Assembly (NCBI GenBank): GCA_905234765.1
Contig: CAJOIF010000004.1
Coordinates: 56,047 to 120,046 of the forward strand
DNA length: 64,000 nt
Direction: 5' to 3'
Source: an uncultured Bacteroidales bacterium
GTDB lineage: Bacteria; Bacteroidota; Bacteroidia; Bacteroidales; F082
Numbering within the stretch: position 1 is the first letter of the stretch; each line of letters starts with the position of its first letter. The notes under the pieces are model-generated. The model saw nothing but the letters and a program-made list of their open reading frames with translations. It had not been told where the DNA came from and made no database searches. A program made the position numbers and the translations under genes. Below are positions 35,413-45,552 of this stretch, in pieces.

Positions 35413-37704
35413 TTAAAAGGTGTATCCGAATGAAAAATAGGCACCCACGCCGAGGTCTTCATGGTCGGTCCAATGTACCGTGAGGGAAATGGGCCCGAGC
35501 AGACTCTTGTAAGAATACTTGAGTCCGGCTCCCGATGAGAATTCGCTGGTGTTCCATTCGCTCAGCAGGTTGTACATGGCGGTAAGGTAATGTTTGCCGT
35601 AAATGTTGTAACGAAGGTCGCAGCGGAAAATGGAAGCCATGTTGGTCAGTTGGTCCAGGTTGTTGATGCCGATGAAAGGCATTTGCTCCTCGAAATGTCG
35701 CCCAGCAATCTCGTTGCCGCAAAACGATGTCAAATTGAAATAATAGTTGATGGGCATATTGAAAGCGAAGCGTCCGTAGGCTTGTGGGATGAGGGTGATG
35801 GGACCATCGGCTGGCGTGATGCAGGCTTGCATAGCGTAACTCAGATCAAAGATCTTGTTCTCGGTGGTTTTTGTGTCATAATAGTAGTGACTCGAGAGTC
35901 GTGTCGAAAAGCCGTGCTTGGCGAAATAGGCGTCGTCAAGGTTGTCGTATTCTACGGTGACGTATGGACTTAACAGCCTGTTTTTGGCAAGATTGGAGCC
36001 GATGAGGGTGTCAAGGGTTTCGGTGTTTGCAAGGTTGAAAGCGGTCGTGACGTATGACAATCCGACCGTTGTGCTGACGTTGAGTAGGTGGAATTGGGAG
36101 ATGTAGATGCTCGCTTTGTTCTGAATGTATTGCAGGTTGAGGTTGCTGTGGCGTTTCATGTCAATCATGAAATGCTCGTTTCTGAAACTATAAGCAAGAC
36201 TGAAATTGGCTAACGAAGGACGGGCATAGGTGTAGGTGATGGCTATCCTTGGGTTATAGCTGAGTTTGGTGGTGAAGTTCAGTTTCGATCCGCCGAATTT
36301 TTTCTCGTTCATGCCAAAGTTGAGGAGCAAGGCGGCGCCTTCTTCGGTGTCGTAGCGCATTCCAACGCCAAGCACATGCGGGTGAGCGGGTTTCATGTTG
36401 ATGGTCAGGTTGTAGGCTTCGGACAGCCGGTCTTGGTTGGCTGCGTGAAGCGAGTCCCGCTCTTTGAGAGTGTAGGTGATGTCGTCAAAGCATCCTGTTC
36501 CACGATAGATGCCGATGGCGTGCTCGATGTCGTGTTGCACATAGTATTTCCCAGGCCAAAGTTGTCCTTTCCTAATCAGCCACTTGCTTTGTCTTTCAGT
36601 GGCACTGGCAAAGTCGACGGAGTTGAGCATCACGGAATCTGTAGCCAAGTTTTTTGCCTTCGGTGCGTGGAGCTCTTTGCTGATTGGGGTCGAGGAATAG
36701 CTGTTTAATGCATCTTTCACGGCTTGAAACTTGTCGTGGTAACGGCTGGCCATAGCATAGCCTCGTTCCACCAAGGTGTCAATGGCTGATGGCGTGAAGC
36801 TGAGCATACCGAAGTCGCTAACCTCTGGAGTGATGTATATGTTGCAGAGGGCTCGGTTCTCCTCGCGTTTCATATTGGTGCTGTTGGATACCAATCGTGA
36901 TAGCACTTGCGGTAGCGACTTCAAATCGTTCGGACTGACATTCCGTTCCATGGCTACCTCGACGCCGATGATGATGTCAGCGCCCATGTCGTGCAACACG
37001 TCGGCCGGGAAGTTGTTCACCAAGCCCCCGTCGATAAGGATCATGTCGCCGTATGTCACTGGTGCGAAAACACCTGGGATGGCCATGCTGGCGCGCATGG
37101 CGGTGGGAACATTGCCGCTATGCAACACGACTTCTTGGCCCGTTATCAAATCGGTGGAAACACAGGCGAAGGGGATGGGCAGATCATTGAAGTCCATGTC
37201 CTCTTGGTAGCCGATGCACAGGTCGTTGAATAGGTTGATCAAGGAACTGTTGTTGACGTATGCGCTGGGCAATTGCCCGATGAGTTTCGAGTTGGGGTCT
37301 TGGTCGAAGAGGTTTTTCAGTCCGAATGGGATGTTGAACAGGGTGGTGCTGTTGCGCTTCCTGACTTCATCCGACATCAAGGTCCGGTCGATTTTGTTGC
37401 CGATGTAGGCGTTCCAATCCATTTGAGAGATGAGTTGGGTCAATTCGTCGGGCGTATAGCCGATGGCATACAATCCACCGATGATGGACCCCATGCTGGT
37501 GCCCGCCACGTAATCGACGGGGATGCCCATTTCTTCGATGTATTTCAGGACGCCGATGTGGGAGGCTCCTTTCGCGCCTCCGCCTCCAAGCACGACGCCT
37601 ACTTTCGGGCGGGGCGGGCGCAGATTGACAGCGTTGTTGCCGTTTTGGGCATGTGCGGACAAAAAGCAGGCTAAGAAAACGAAAATAATGACGGACTGTT
37701 TCAT
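35413..37704 (-). CDS. Patatin-like phospholipase with outer-membrane beta-barrel (PlpD/type Vd-like), copy A
   Basis: 763-aa exported protein with signal peptide ending SAHAQ. Patatin domain: oxyanion loop GGGGAKG (40-46), nucleophile Ser70 in GTSMG, catalytic Asp225 in DGGLVNN. A POTRA-like link around 350-420 and a C-terminal barrel with alternating aromatic strands, ending in a terminal Phe (SFGYTF), follow. Such proteins are lipases or acyl hydrolases anchored at the outer membrane. It is the third gene of a - strand operon, 12 bases after its paralogue, and ends at the shared terminator. Confidence 0.9.
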   Translation of the reverse strand: MKQSVIIFVFLACFLSAHAQNGNNAVNLRPPRPKVGVVLGGGGAKGASHIGVLKYIEEMGIPVDYVAGTSMGSIIGGLYAIGYTPDELTQLISQMDWNAYIGNKIDRTLMSDEVRKRNSTTLFNIPFGLKNLFDQDPNSKLIGQLPSAYVNNSSLINLFNDLCIGYQEDMDFNDLPIPFACVSTDLITGQEVVLHSGNVPTAMRASMAIPGVFAPVTYGDMILIDGGLVNNFPADVLHDMGADIIIGVEVAMERNVSPNDLKSLPQVLSRLVSNSTNMKREENRALCNIYITPEVSDFGMLSFTPSAIDTLVERGYAMASRYHDKFQAVKDALNSYSSTPISKELHAPKAKNLATDSVMLNSVDFASATERQSKWLIRKGQLWPGKYYVQHDIEHAIGIYRGTGCFDDITYTLKERDSLHAANQDRLSEAYNLTINMKPAHPHVLGVGMRYDTEEGAALLLNFGMNEKKFGGSKLNFTTKLSYNPRIAITYTYARPSLANFSLAYSFRNEHFMIDMKRHSNLNLQYIQNKASIYISQFHLLNVSTTVGLSYVTTAFNLANTETLDTLIGSNLAKNRLLSPYVTVEYDNLDDAYFAKHGFSTRLSSHYYYDTKTTENKIFDLSYAMQACITPADGPITLIPQAYGRFAFNMPINYYFNLTSFCGNEIAGRHFEEQMPFIGINNLDQLTNMASIFRCDLRYNIYGKHYLTAMYNLLSEWNTSEFSSGAGLKYSYKSLLGPISLTVHWTDHEDLGVGAYFSFGYTF

Positions 37705-37716
37705 GGTATGGTTTGG

Positions 37717-40020
37717 TTAGAAAATGAAACCGAGCGAGAAATACGCTCCCACTCCTTTGGTGTAGTCGGAATAGTGGACAGTAAGGCTGACTGGGCCGAT
37801 GATGCTGTTGTAAGAATAACGCAGGCCAAAGCCCAGGTATTGCGTTCCAACCTCGTCGTTGAGGAGTAATTCAGGCGAGTCGAGGCAGAGGGCGTAATTG
37901 TATATGCCGGTGAGGTAGTTGTTCTTGAATAAGGTGTAGCGCAGGTCGCATCGCAGCACTGTGGTGAGGTTGGAAGTGGTCAGCACGTGGTTGATGCCGA
38001 CGAAAGGCATATGGCTTTCCGTATAGCGTCCCGCAACCTCTCCGCCCATAAGGTTCCATTGGCTGGCATTGTCCATGTTGCTGAGGATATAATGGCCGTA
38101 GAGTTGTGGTATGATGGTGAGTTTACCCTGCCACGGAGTCAGATAGCCTTGGAAGGAGAGCCCGAAGTCTTGCAGCGTGTGGTTGACGTTCCTGATGTCG
38201 AAGCAATAGCGTCCGATGACGTTGGTCTTGATGCCTCGTCTGGCGAAATAGCTGTGGTCGAGGTTGTCGTATCCAATGTTGAGGTAAGGACCGGCAATGA
38301 TTTTATTGTCGAAGACGGCGGCAGGCATCATGGGAACCGAGGCTGTGTCGATGGTGAAATCAGTTGTGCTTTTTTGGGTGAAGTCCGTCGAGGTCAAGGA
38401 GAAACCGATTTCGGTGTTGAGGTTAAGGATCTGGTATTGTGACAAAAAGCCTTTGATTTCGTGCTTCTGAAGACGCAGGTCGAGTGGGTCGATTTCCGGT
38501 ATCCTTACCTTCATCAGCTGGTTGCGGTATTCGTAAGCCAGATTGAAGTTGACGATGGGGAAAAGCGAATAGGTGGCCGTCGCGTTGATTCGTGGATGGA
38601 AGCTGAGGCGTCCTGCCAGTTTGAGTTTGAAGCCCGAGAGTCGTTTCTCGTTGAAGCCAAGGGTGAATAGCAATGCGGCACCTTCTTCGGTATCGTAGCG
38701 TGCTCCGAAGCCGAAGATATCCGGACTTTTGGGCGGCAGGCGGAATGAGAGCGTATAATTCGACAGCGTGGTGTCGGTAGGCGTGAGTTGATAGGAAATG
38801 GCATCGAAGGCTCCCGTTCCACGGAAGCGCTTGATGGCCCGATTGATATTGCTTGTTGTAATTAATTGGTTCTCATGTAGTTTTCCTTCTCTCTTCAGCC
38901 ATTTGGCTTGTCTTTCTGTTGGTCCCTCCAAAGTGATGGAACTGACAAATACACGGTCGTTGTCAAGACCTCGTGCTTTGGGTGCATGTAGTTCTTTGCC
39001 AACTGGATGGCCGGCAATGGAATCGATTTGTTTCTTGATTTGTGCCAGAGGCTCATGGTGTTTTTGTGCAGCCTCGTATCCTCTGACGATGAGCGTGTCG
39101 ATGGCTTTCGGAGTGAAGGTGAGTGGCCCGAATTCCGAGGTGTTGGGCTTGATGATGAGGTCGCAGAGTTTCTTGTTCTCTTCGCGTTTGACACGGATGG
39201 CGAAGTTGTAGATGTAATCGACTAGTTTTGCGATGGAGGGAATCTTGTCTCCGATGTAAAACTTCTCATTGGTAAACTCAATGCCGATGATGATGTCGGC
39301 ACCCATATCGCGCAGCACGTCGGAAGGGAAGATGTTCACCAAGCCGCCGTCGTAAAGCAGTTTGCCGTCGATGACGACAGGCGAGAAGATGAGAGGGAAA
39401 GCCATGCTGGCCCGAATGCTCTTGGCTAGGTTTCCGCTGCGGAGCACCACCTCTTCTCCCGACACAATGTCAGTGGCGATGCAGGCATAGGGGATAGGCA
39501 AGTCATCGAAACTAATGGAGTCTTGGTACCCTTGACTCAATGTGTTGAAGAGGTTGTCGACATCGTTGTTGCTCACGTAAGCACTGGGCAATTCACCGAA
39601 GAACGAGGTGATGAATCCTTCGCGTATGATGCCTTCCGCATTGAAGGGGATGTTGACAAACTGGGTGCTATGTCGGTTTCGAAGCTCCGTGCAGAGCAAC
39701 GACCGCTCAAGGCTGTTGCCAATGTAACTCGACCACGACATGGAGGTGATGATTTTGGCCATTTCATCTGGTGAATAGCCCATGGCATACACGCCTCCGA
39801 TGATGGAACCCATGCTGGTACCGATGACGTAGTCGATGGGGATGTCCAACTCCTCAAGGTATTTCAGCACACCGATAAAAGAAGCTCCTCGCGCACCACC
39901 ACCGGCAAGCACCAGCCCGACTTTAGGCCGGGCTGGCTGCTGGATGGTGTCGATGGTATCTTGCGCCGGTGCCGAAATGACGACTAGGCTGACAAGGAGT
40001 ATGAGGAGCAAACGTTTCAT
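37717..40020 (-). CDS. Patatin-like phospholipase with outer-membrane beta-barrel, copy B
   Basis: 767-aa paralogue of the preceding gene with identical layout: signal peptide ending SAPAQ, GGGARG oxyanion loop (40-45), GTSMG nucleophile Ser69, DGGLVNIFPSDV catalytic Asp, HAPKARGLDND linker and a barrel ending SLGFIF. The two differ throughout, so the duplication is old; retention of both catalytic dyads suggests distinct substrates or expression. Six bases separate it from the M3 peptidase gene. Confidence 0.9.
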   Translation of the reverse strand: MKRLLLILLVSLVVISAPAQDTIDTIQQPARPKVGLVLAGGGARGASFIGVLKYLEELDIPIDYVIGTSMGSIIGGVYAMGYSPDEMAKIITSMSWSSYIGNSLERSLLCTELRNRHSTQFVNIPFNAEGIIREGFITSFFGELPSAYVSNNDVDNLFNTLSQGYQDSISFDDLPIPYACIATDIVSGEEVVLRSGNLAKSIRASMAFPLIFSPVVIDGKLLYDGGLVNIFPSDVLRDMGADIIIGIEFTNEKFYIGDKIPSIAKLVDYIYNFAIRVKREENKKLCDLIIKPNTSEFGPLTFTPKAIDTLIVRGYEAAQKHHEPLAQIKKQIDSIAGHPVGKELHAPKARGLDNDRVFVSSITLEGPTERQAKWLKREGKLHENQLITTSNINRAIKRFRGTGAFDAISYQLTPTDTTLSNYTLSFRLPPKSPDIFGFGARYDTEEGAALLFTLGFNEKRLSGFKLKLAGRLSFHPRINATATYSLFPIVNFNLAYEYRNQLMKVRIPEIDPLDLRLQKHEIKGFLSQYQILNLNTEIGFSLTSTDFTQKSTTDFTIDTASVPMMPAAVFDNKIIAGPYLNIGYDNLDHSYFARRGIKTNVIGRYCFDIRNVNHTLQDFGLSFQGYLTPWQGKLTIIPQLYGHYILSNMDNASQWNLMGGEVAGRYTESHMPFVGINHVLTTSNLTTVLRCDLRYTLFKNNYLTGIYNYALCLDSPELLLNDEVGTQYLGFGLRYSYNSIIGPVSLTVHYSDYTKGVGAYFSLGFIF

Positions 40021-40026
40021 GTCGGT

Positions 40027-42153
40027 TTACTTCAGGCCACGTGCTCTCAGATAAGGCTCGTAATCAGGGTCTTGACCACGGAACTTGCGGTATTGTACCA
40101 TGCCTTCGTCGTTGCCGCATTCCTGCAGGCAGTTCTTGCGGAACGAGGCGGCCAGCTCGGGATTGAAGAGGTCGCCAGAGGTTTTGAAGTAGTTGAAGGC
40201 ATCCTTGTCGAGCACCTCGGCCCAGGTGTAGGCGTAATAGCCTGCGCTGTAGCCGCCATTGAAGATATGGGCGAAGTTGGTGCTGCGATAGCGGGGCAGG
40301 ATCTCGGGCATCAGGCCGATGGCGTCCATCTGCTCTTTCTCGAAAGCGTCCACGTCGAGGTCTTTGGCCTCGGTCAGTTCGTGGAACTTCATGTCCAAGA
40401 TGGAGGCGGCGATGAGCTCGGTGGTGTTGAAGCCTTGGTTGAACAGGGCACTGTTCTCAATCTTGGCGATGAGGCTGTCGGGCATGACTTCACCAGTCTG
40501 GTAATGTTTGGCGTACATGCGGATGACCTCAGGCTCTGCGACCCAGTTCTCCATGATTTGCGAGGGCAATTCCACATAGTCGTGGGGCACATTGCCGCAG
40601 GTGCGGTCGTAGAGGCCGTCGGAGAAGAAGGCGTGCAGCGAGTGGCCAAACTCATGCCACATGGTTTCAGTTTCGTCCCAGGTGAGCAGGGCAGGAGTGT
40701 CACCCGAAGCCGGCGTGAAGTTCATCACCAAAGAGACGACGGGATAAATCTTCTTGCCGTTGATGTCGTGGCCGCTCTCACGGAAGCTGGTGCACCAGGC
40801 ACCGCCACTCTTCGACTCACGCGGATAGTAGTCCATATAAAGGACACCGAGGAAATCTCCGTTGGCTTCCTTCACTTCGTAGGTCTCTACGCCAGGATAG
40901 TAAACGGGCAGGGTCTCATTCTTCGTGAAGGTGACGCCATAGAGTTTGTTGGCAGCCATAAACATGCCGTTGCGAACATTATCGACGGTGAGATAAGGCT
41001 TAATGTAGTTTTCGTCGAAGTCGTACTTGGCCTTGCGGAGTTTCTCGGCGTAATACCACCAGTCCCAGCCTTCGAGTTTGATGTTGGCACCTTCGGCATC
41101 GGCGATGGCTTGCATCTCGGCCAGTTCTTTTTGGGCGAGTTGCTGGGCAGGGTTGAAGATGTCGATGAGGAACTTATCGACGGTCTTGGAGTCTTGGGCC
41201 ATATTGACGGCAAGGACATAATCGGCATAGTTGTCATAGCCAAAGAGTTGGGCTTTCTGTACGCGCAGTTTGCACATCTCGTTGATGAGTTCCTTGTTGT
41301 CATACTCGTTGCCGTTGTCGCCACGGTTGTAGTAGGCCTTGTACATCTGTTCGCGCAGGTCGCGGTTGTCGGCAAACTGCAGGAAGGGGATGAGGCTGGG
41401 CTTGCTGAGGGTGAACACCCATTTGCCTTCCATGCCGTCTTTCTTGGCTTGGTCAGCGGCGGCATCGATGCTGGTTTGGGGCAGACCTGCGAGGTCTTTT
41501 TCGTCCTCTACAACGAGTTTGAAGCCAGCGTTTTCTTTCAGCAGGTTGTTGCCGAATTGCAGGCTCAAGGTCGAGAGCTGCTCGTTGATTTGGCTCAGTT
41601 CCTCTTGCTTGTCGGCGGGCAGACCGGCACCGCTGCGCACGAAGTCCTGATGGTATTTCTCCACCACACGGATTTGCTGGTCGTCAAGCCCCATCTCGTT
41701 GCGGTGCTGATAGACATAGTCGATGCGCTCGAAGAGTTTCGGGTTCATGGCGATGGCATCACCGTGTTTTGAGAGCATGGGCAACACCTGTTCGGCAATG
41801 GCGATCATCTCGTCGTCAGTGAGGCATTCGTTGAGGTTGAAGAACACGTTGCTGACGCGGTCCAGGATCTCGCCCGACTTGTCGAAGGGGAGGATGGTGT
41901 TCTCAAAGGTGGCCGCCTCCTCGTTGTTGACGATGGCTTCCACCTCAGCTTGCTGCTCGGCGATACTAGCCTCAAAGGCAGGCAGATAGTGTTCGTTCTT
42001 GATTTGGTCGAACGGCGGCACTTGGAAAGGTGTCGTGTATTCGGTCAGGAAAGGATTCTGGGTTTCGGTCGCGGTTTTAGACTCGTTTTTCGAGGTGCAC
42101 GAGGCCAAAGTGATTGCACTCAAAGCGATCATGTTAATGAGTTTTTTTGTCAT
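40027..42153 (-). CDS. dcp: M3 family metallopeptidase (Dcp-like) lipoprotein
   Basis: 708-aa zinc peptidase of the oligopeptidase A/peptidyl-dipeptidase Dcp group. A lipoprotein signal TKKLINMIALSAITLASC places it in the periplasm or on a membrane. Zinc motif HEFGH at 500-504 with the downstream Glu region (ENWVAEPEV) completes the site. It degrades short peptides. ATG 42153 is chosen since it gives the signal peptide; an open frame continues upstream through the promoter. First gene of the - strand operon with the two patatins. Confidence 0.9.
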   Translation of the reverse strand: MTKKLINMIALSAITLASCTSKNESKTATETQNPFLTEYTTPFQVPPFDQIKNEHYLPAFEASIAEQQAEVEAIVNNEEAATFENTILPFDKSGEILDRVSNVFFNLNECLTDDEMIAIAEQVLPMLSKHGDAIAMNPKLFERIDYVYQHRNEMGLDDQQIRVVEKYHQDFVRSGAGLPADKQEELSQINEQLSTLSLQFGNNLLKENAGFKLVVEDEKDLAGLPQTSIDAAADQAKKDGMEGKWVFTLSKPSLIPFLQFADNRDLREQMYKAYYNRGDNGNEYDNKELINEMCKLRVQKAQLFGYDNYADYVLAVNMAQDSKTVDKFLIDIFNPAQQLAQKELAEMQAIADAEGANIKLEGWDWWYYAEKLRKAKYDFDENYIKPYLTVDNVRNGMFMAANKLYGVTFTKNETLPVYYPGVETYEVKEANGDFLGVLYMDYYPRESKSGGAWCTSFRESGHDINGKKIYPVVSLVMNFTPASGDTPALLTWDETETMWHEFGHSLHAFFSDGLYDRTCGNVPHDYVELPSQIMENWVAEPEVIRMYAKHYQTGEVMPDSLIAKIENSALFNQGFNTTELIAASILDMKFHELTEAKDLDVDAFEKEQMDAIGLMPEILPRYRSTNFAHIFNGGYSAGYYAYTWAEVLDKDAFNYFKTSGDLFNPELAASFRKNCLQECGNDEGMVQYRKFRGQDPDYEPYLRARGLK

Positions 42154-42185
42154 AATATTGAGATTTGATGTCTGTTTTGAGCCTG

Positions 42186-42193
42186 CAAAGATA
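42186..42193 (-). promoter_or_regulatory. -7 promoter element for the M3 peptidase operon
   Basis: Read on the - strand it is TATCTTTG, 33 bases before the peptidase ATG. A clear -33 element is not visible. It lies back to back with the promoter of the glycogen operon. Confidence 0.6.
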
Positions 42194-42212
42194 AAAAATG
42201 TTGTTTTTTTTC

Positions 42213-42242
42213 TTTGCGAAAAAAGTAAAAACCTTATTTTTG
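42213..42242 (+). promoter_or_regulatory. Promoter of the glycogen operon
   Basis: TTTG at 42213-42216 and TATTTTTG at 42235-42242 with an 18-base spacer fit the Bacteroidetes consensus well. The first gene starts 37 bases downstream. Confidence 0.8.
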
Positions 42243-42278
42243 TAGTCGGATTTTTATGCAAATTTTGAAACAAAACAT

Positions 42279-44246
42279 ATGAGTTACATTTCCTGGGATA
42301 AGAAAAAGCTGGTCAATTTGGAGTTTACGCTCAACCGAGAGGTGTTGCGTTCCAATGCGTTGGGCGCTTTTCTCGCCACCACGATGATTGGCTGTAATAC
42401 AAGAAAATACCACGGCTTGCTGGTGGTGCCGCAGCCGCAGTTGGACAACAACAACCATGTGCTGTTGTCGAGCCTTGATGAGACCATCATTGAGAACAAG
42501 GAGGAGTTTCACCTTGGCGTGCATATGTACCCCAATGGCATCTTCGCCCCGCGAGGCCACAAATATCTCCGCGACTTCACCGCCGACCCCATGCCGAAAC
42601 TGACCTATCGTATCGGCAATGTGGTGCTGGACAAGGAGTTGATTTTCTCCTCCACTGAGGCGCGACTCTTTGTGCGTTATACCTTGCAGGATGCCGCTGT
42701 GCCGATTACCTTGCGGGTGTTGCCTTTCCTGGCCTTCCGCAATGTCCATATGCTGACGCATGAGAACCATGAAGCGAGCCGCAAGGTAGAACTGGTGAAG
42801 AACGGCGCTTCGTGGCAGCTTTACAAGGACTATTCCAGGTTGTTTTTGCAGTTCTCCAGGGTCGCGAAATATACCCATGTGCCGCATTGGTACTACAATA
42901 TGCTCTATATCCGCGAACAGGAACGCGGCTACGAAGCTGTTGAGGATCAGTTTGTTCCGGGATTCTTCGAGCTGCAGATGAAGAAAGGCGACACGGTCAT
43001 TCTCTCCGTCAGCCTTGAGGAACAGAACCCAGCGGCCATCAAGCGTCAGTGCGAAGCTGAAGTGAAACGCTTGCTGCCGCAGACGAGTTATGAGGACTGC
43101 CTGCTGAAAGCAGCCCAACAGTTTGTCATCCACGATGCGAAGGGCACGCGACTTTGGGCAGGTTTCCCGTGGTTCGGCAGTTGCAGCCGCGACACTTTCT
43201 TGTCGTTGCCCGGCATCACTTTGGCGCAAGGTGACGAGAAGACCTTCAAGGACGCGTTGGATTACCTGATTGAGCGGATGCAAGGCCCGTTCTTCCCACA
43301 CCGTTATTATCAGAAGAGCCTGTATTTCACGGCAGTGGATTCGCCGCTGTGGTTCTTTTATGTGCTGCAACTCTATGAAAAGATGCTCGGCAAGGAGAAG
43401 AAGGACATTTGGCGCAAGTACAAGAAACCGATGACGACCATCTTGGAGAGTTTCATCGCGGGCACGGACTTCAATGTGCATGTCTTGGACAACGGCTTAC
43501 TTTATGCTGGCAACCGCGACTTGGCACTCACTTGGATGAACGTCTTCGCCCAAGGCAAGCCTTGGACTCCGCGCACGGGCTTGGCGATTGAAGTCAATGC
43601 GCTGTGGTATAATGCTTTATGCTACGGTATTGAGCTACTGAAAGTGGCTGAGCCAAAGAGTCCGTTGCTGACCAAATGGCAAGCCTTGGCCGACAAGGTG
43701 AAAGCCTCATTTGCCAACACCTTTATTAATAAGGCGACCAATAACTTCTACGATTATGTGAACAGTAACGAGAAAAACGAACAAGTGCGCCCCAACATGA
43801 TGCTGGCCGCTGCTTTGCCTTTCAGCCCGATGAGCGACGAAATGCAAAAACGCGCTTTCGACATCGCCCATTCCGAATTGTTGACGATTCGTGGCATACG
43901 TTCGCTGTCGCCCAACGACGAAGGCTACAAGGGTTCCACCATTGGTAACCACAGCGAACGCGAACGCGCCTATCACAACGGTACGGCTTTCCCTTGGCTG
44001 ATTGCTTTCTATGCCGACCTCTCGGTGAAGCTGTTCGGCAAGACTTCGCTGCCTTATCTGGAAGACCTCTACAAAGGTTTTGAGGAGGCCATCAAAGACA
44101 ACGGAATCGGCACGGTTTCGGAGATTTACGATGGGAATCCGCCTTTTGAGGCTCGCGGTTGCATCTCACAATCAACGAGCGTGGGTGCCTTGCTCTATCT
44201 GCATTATCTGATTGAAGAACTTAATAAGAAAGGAGGCTCAAAATGA
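42279..44246 (+). CDS. Glycogen debranching enzyme (amylo-alpha-1,6-glucosidase, GH133-like)
   Basis: 655-aa cytoplasmic enzyme that removes alpha-1,6 branches. N-terminal domain with SNALGAFLATTMIGCNTRKYHGLLV is typical of the bacterial GDE N-terminal family; the (alpha/alpha)6 catalytic half contains GFPWFGSCSRDTFLSLPG, GRDLALTWMN and HNGTAFPWL. First gene of a four-gene glycogen operon, overlapping the next by 4 bp (ATGA). Confidence 0.9.
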   Translation: MSYISWDKKKLVNLEFTLNREVLRSNALGAFLATTMIGCNTRKYHGLLVVPQPQLDNNNHVLLSSLDETIIENKEEFHLGVHMYPNGIFAPRGHKYLRDFTADPMPKLTYRIGNVVLDKELIFSSTEARLFVRYTLQDAAVPITLRVLPFLAFRNVHMLTHENHEASRKVELVKNGASWQLYKDYSRLFLQFSRVAKYTHVPHWYYNMLYIREQERGYEAVEDQFVPGFFELQMKKGDTVILSVSLEEQNPAAIKRQCEAEVKRLLPQTSYEDCLLKAAQQFVIHDAKGTRLWAGFPWFGSCSRDTFLSLPGITLAQGDEKTFKDALDYLIERMQGPFFPHRYYQKSLYFTAVDSPLWFFYVLQLYEKMLGKEKKDIWRKYKKPMTTILESFIAGTDFNVHVLDNGLLYAGNRDLALTWMNVFAQGKPWTPRTGLAIEVNALWYNALCYGIELLKVAEPKSPLLTKWQALADKVKASFANTFINKATNNFYDYVNSNEKNEQVRPNMMLAAALPFSPMSDEMQKRAFDIAHSELLTIRGIRSLSPNDEGYKGSTIGNHSERERAYHNGTAFPWLIAFYADLSVKLFGKTSLPYLEDLYKGFEEAIKDNGIGTVSEIYDGNPPFEARGCISQSTSVGALLYLHYLIEELNKKGGSK

Positions 44247-45526
44247 GAGTCCTGATGTTTGGGTGGGAGTTTCCGCCCCATATTACCGGAGGCCTCGGAA
44301 CGGCCTGCTTCGGTATGACTAAAGGTTTGGCCAAGAACGATGTGGAGGTGCTGTTTGTGGTGCCTCGCGCCTACGGCGATGAGGATCAGACGAATATCCG
44401 CCTGCTCAACGCCAGCGATGTGACCATCGACATCGACCATGAGAAAGACCGCAGCTATTGGGAACGTGTGCAGTATATGGAGATTGGCTCCAATATCATC
44501 CCGTATGTTGGGCCGGAGGAGTTTACGAAGTTCATGGAAGACCGTCATGTGGTGGACAACTTCAACCGCACCAGTTCGGTGTTTGCGCGCAATTACCAGT
44601 TCTCGGGCAAATACGGCATGAACCTGATGGAGGAGGTGGCACGTTATGCCTTGATTGGCTCCTCGATTGCCACGAAATACGACTTCGATGTCATTCATGC
44701 TCACGATTGGCTGACCTATTCGGCTGGCATCGCGGCGAAGGAGACCACGGGCAAACCGCTGGTGGTACACATGCACGCCACCGAGTTCGACCGCTCGGGC
44801 GAGAACATTAACACGGATGTGTATGCCATCGAGCGCAGGGGCATGGAGGCCGCCGACCGCGTCATCACGGTGAGTAACTTGACAAGAAACATCGTTATCA
44901 ACAAATACGGCATCGACCCCGCCAAGGTCGTGACGGTGCACAACGCTGTGGAACCCAACGACAAGCCCAAGTCGGAATACGAGCGCAGTGGCTTGGATGC
45001 CAAGGTGGTGACTTTCCTTGGAAGAATCACCTATCAGAAAGGGCCTGAGTATTTCATTGAGGCGGCTTACAAGATCCATCAAGTCGACCCAAGCATCCAT
45101 TTCGTGATGGCAGGCACGGGCGACATGTTAGAGGGAATGATTCGCCGTGTGGCGCAACTCGGCATGGGCAGCCATTTCCACTTCACGGGCTTCCTCAAGG
45201 GTGAGGCCGTCGATCAGATGTTTGCCATGACGGATGTGTTTGTCATGCCTTCGATTTCAGAGCCTTTTGGTATCGTTCCGTTGGAGGCCATGCGTCTGAA
45301 TGTGCCGGTGGTCATCAGCAAGCAGTCGGGTGTTTCGGAGGTGGTGAAACATGCTTTGAAGGTTGACTTTTGGGACATCAACGGCTTGGCCGACGCCATC
45401 TACGGCCTATGCCATTACGAGACTTTGGCTAACTGCTTCAAGGACGAAGGCAAGGACGAAGTCGATAGCCTCAAATGGGAAGCCGCCGCAAAGAAGATTA
45501 AAGCGGTTTACGAATCGGTAGTTTAA
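44243..45526 (+). CDS. Family 4 glycosyltransferase, glycogen/glucan synthase-like
   Basis: 427-aa GT-B enzyme. It begins MFGWEFPPHITGGLGTAC as in bacterial glycogen/starch synthase-like GT4 and GT5 proteins, with VIHAHDWLTYSAGIAA, LGRITYQKGPEYFI and SISEPFGIVPLEAMRLNVPVV (E-x7-E). Operon context supports synthesis or extension of alpha-1,4-glucan, perhaps as priming or maltose-1-phosphate type activity; the donor (UDP- or ADP-glucose) is unknown. No glgC or glgB gene is in the window. Confidence 0.85.
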   Translation: MRVLMFGWEFPPHITGGLGTACFGMTKGLAKNDVEVLFVVPRAYGDEDQTNIRLLNASDVTIDIDHEKDRSYWERVQYMEIGSNIIPYVGPEEFTKFMEDRHVVDNFNRTSSVFARNYQFSGKYGMNLMEEVARYALIGSSIATKYDFDVIHAHDWLTYSAGIAAKETTGKPLVVHMHATEFDRSGENINTDVYAIERRGMEAADRVITVSNLTRNIVINKYGIDPAKVVTVHNAVEPNDKPKSEYERSGLDAKVVTFLGRITYQKGPEYFIEAAYKIHQVDPSIHFVMAGTGDMLEGMIRRVAQLGMGSHFHFTGFLKGEAVDQMFAMTDVFVMPSISEPFGIVPLEAMRLNVPVVISKQSGVSEVVKHALKVDFWDINGLADAIYGLCHYETLANCFKDEGKDEVDSLKWEAAAKKIKAVYESVV

Positions 45527-45552
45527 TTAGCGAATAATAAAAAACACACAAT

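Noticed and set aside
40072..41772. 566-codon open frame antisense to the M3 peptidase
   Set aside because: The sense frame carries a lipoprotein signal and HEFGH; the antisense product is low-complexity and unrelated to any family.
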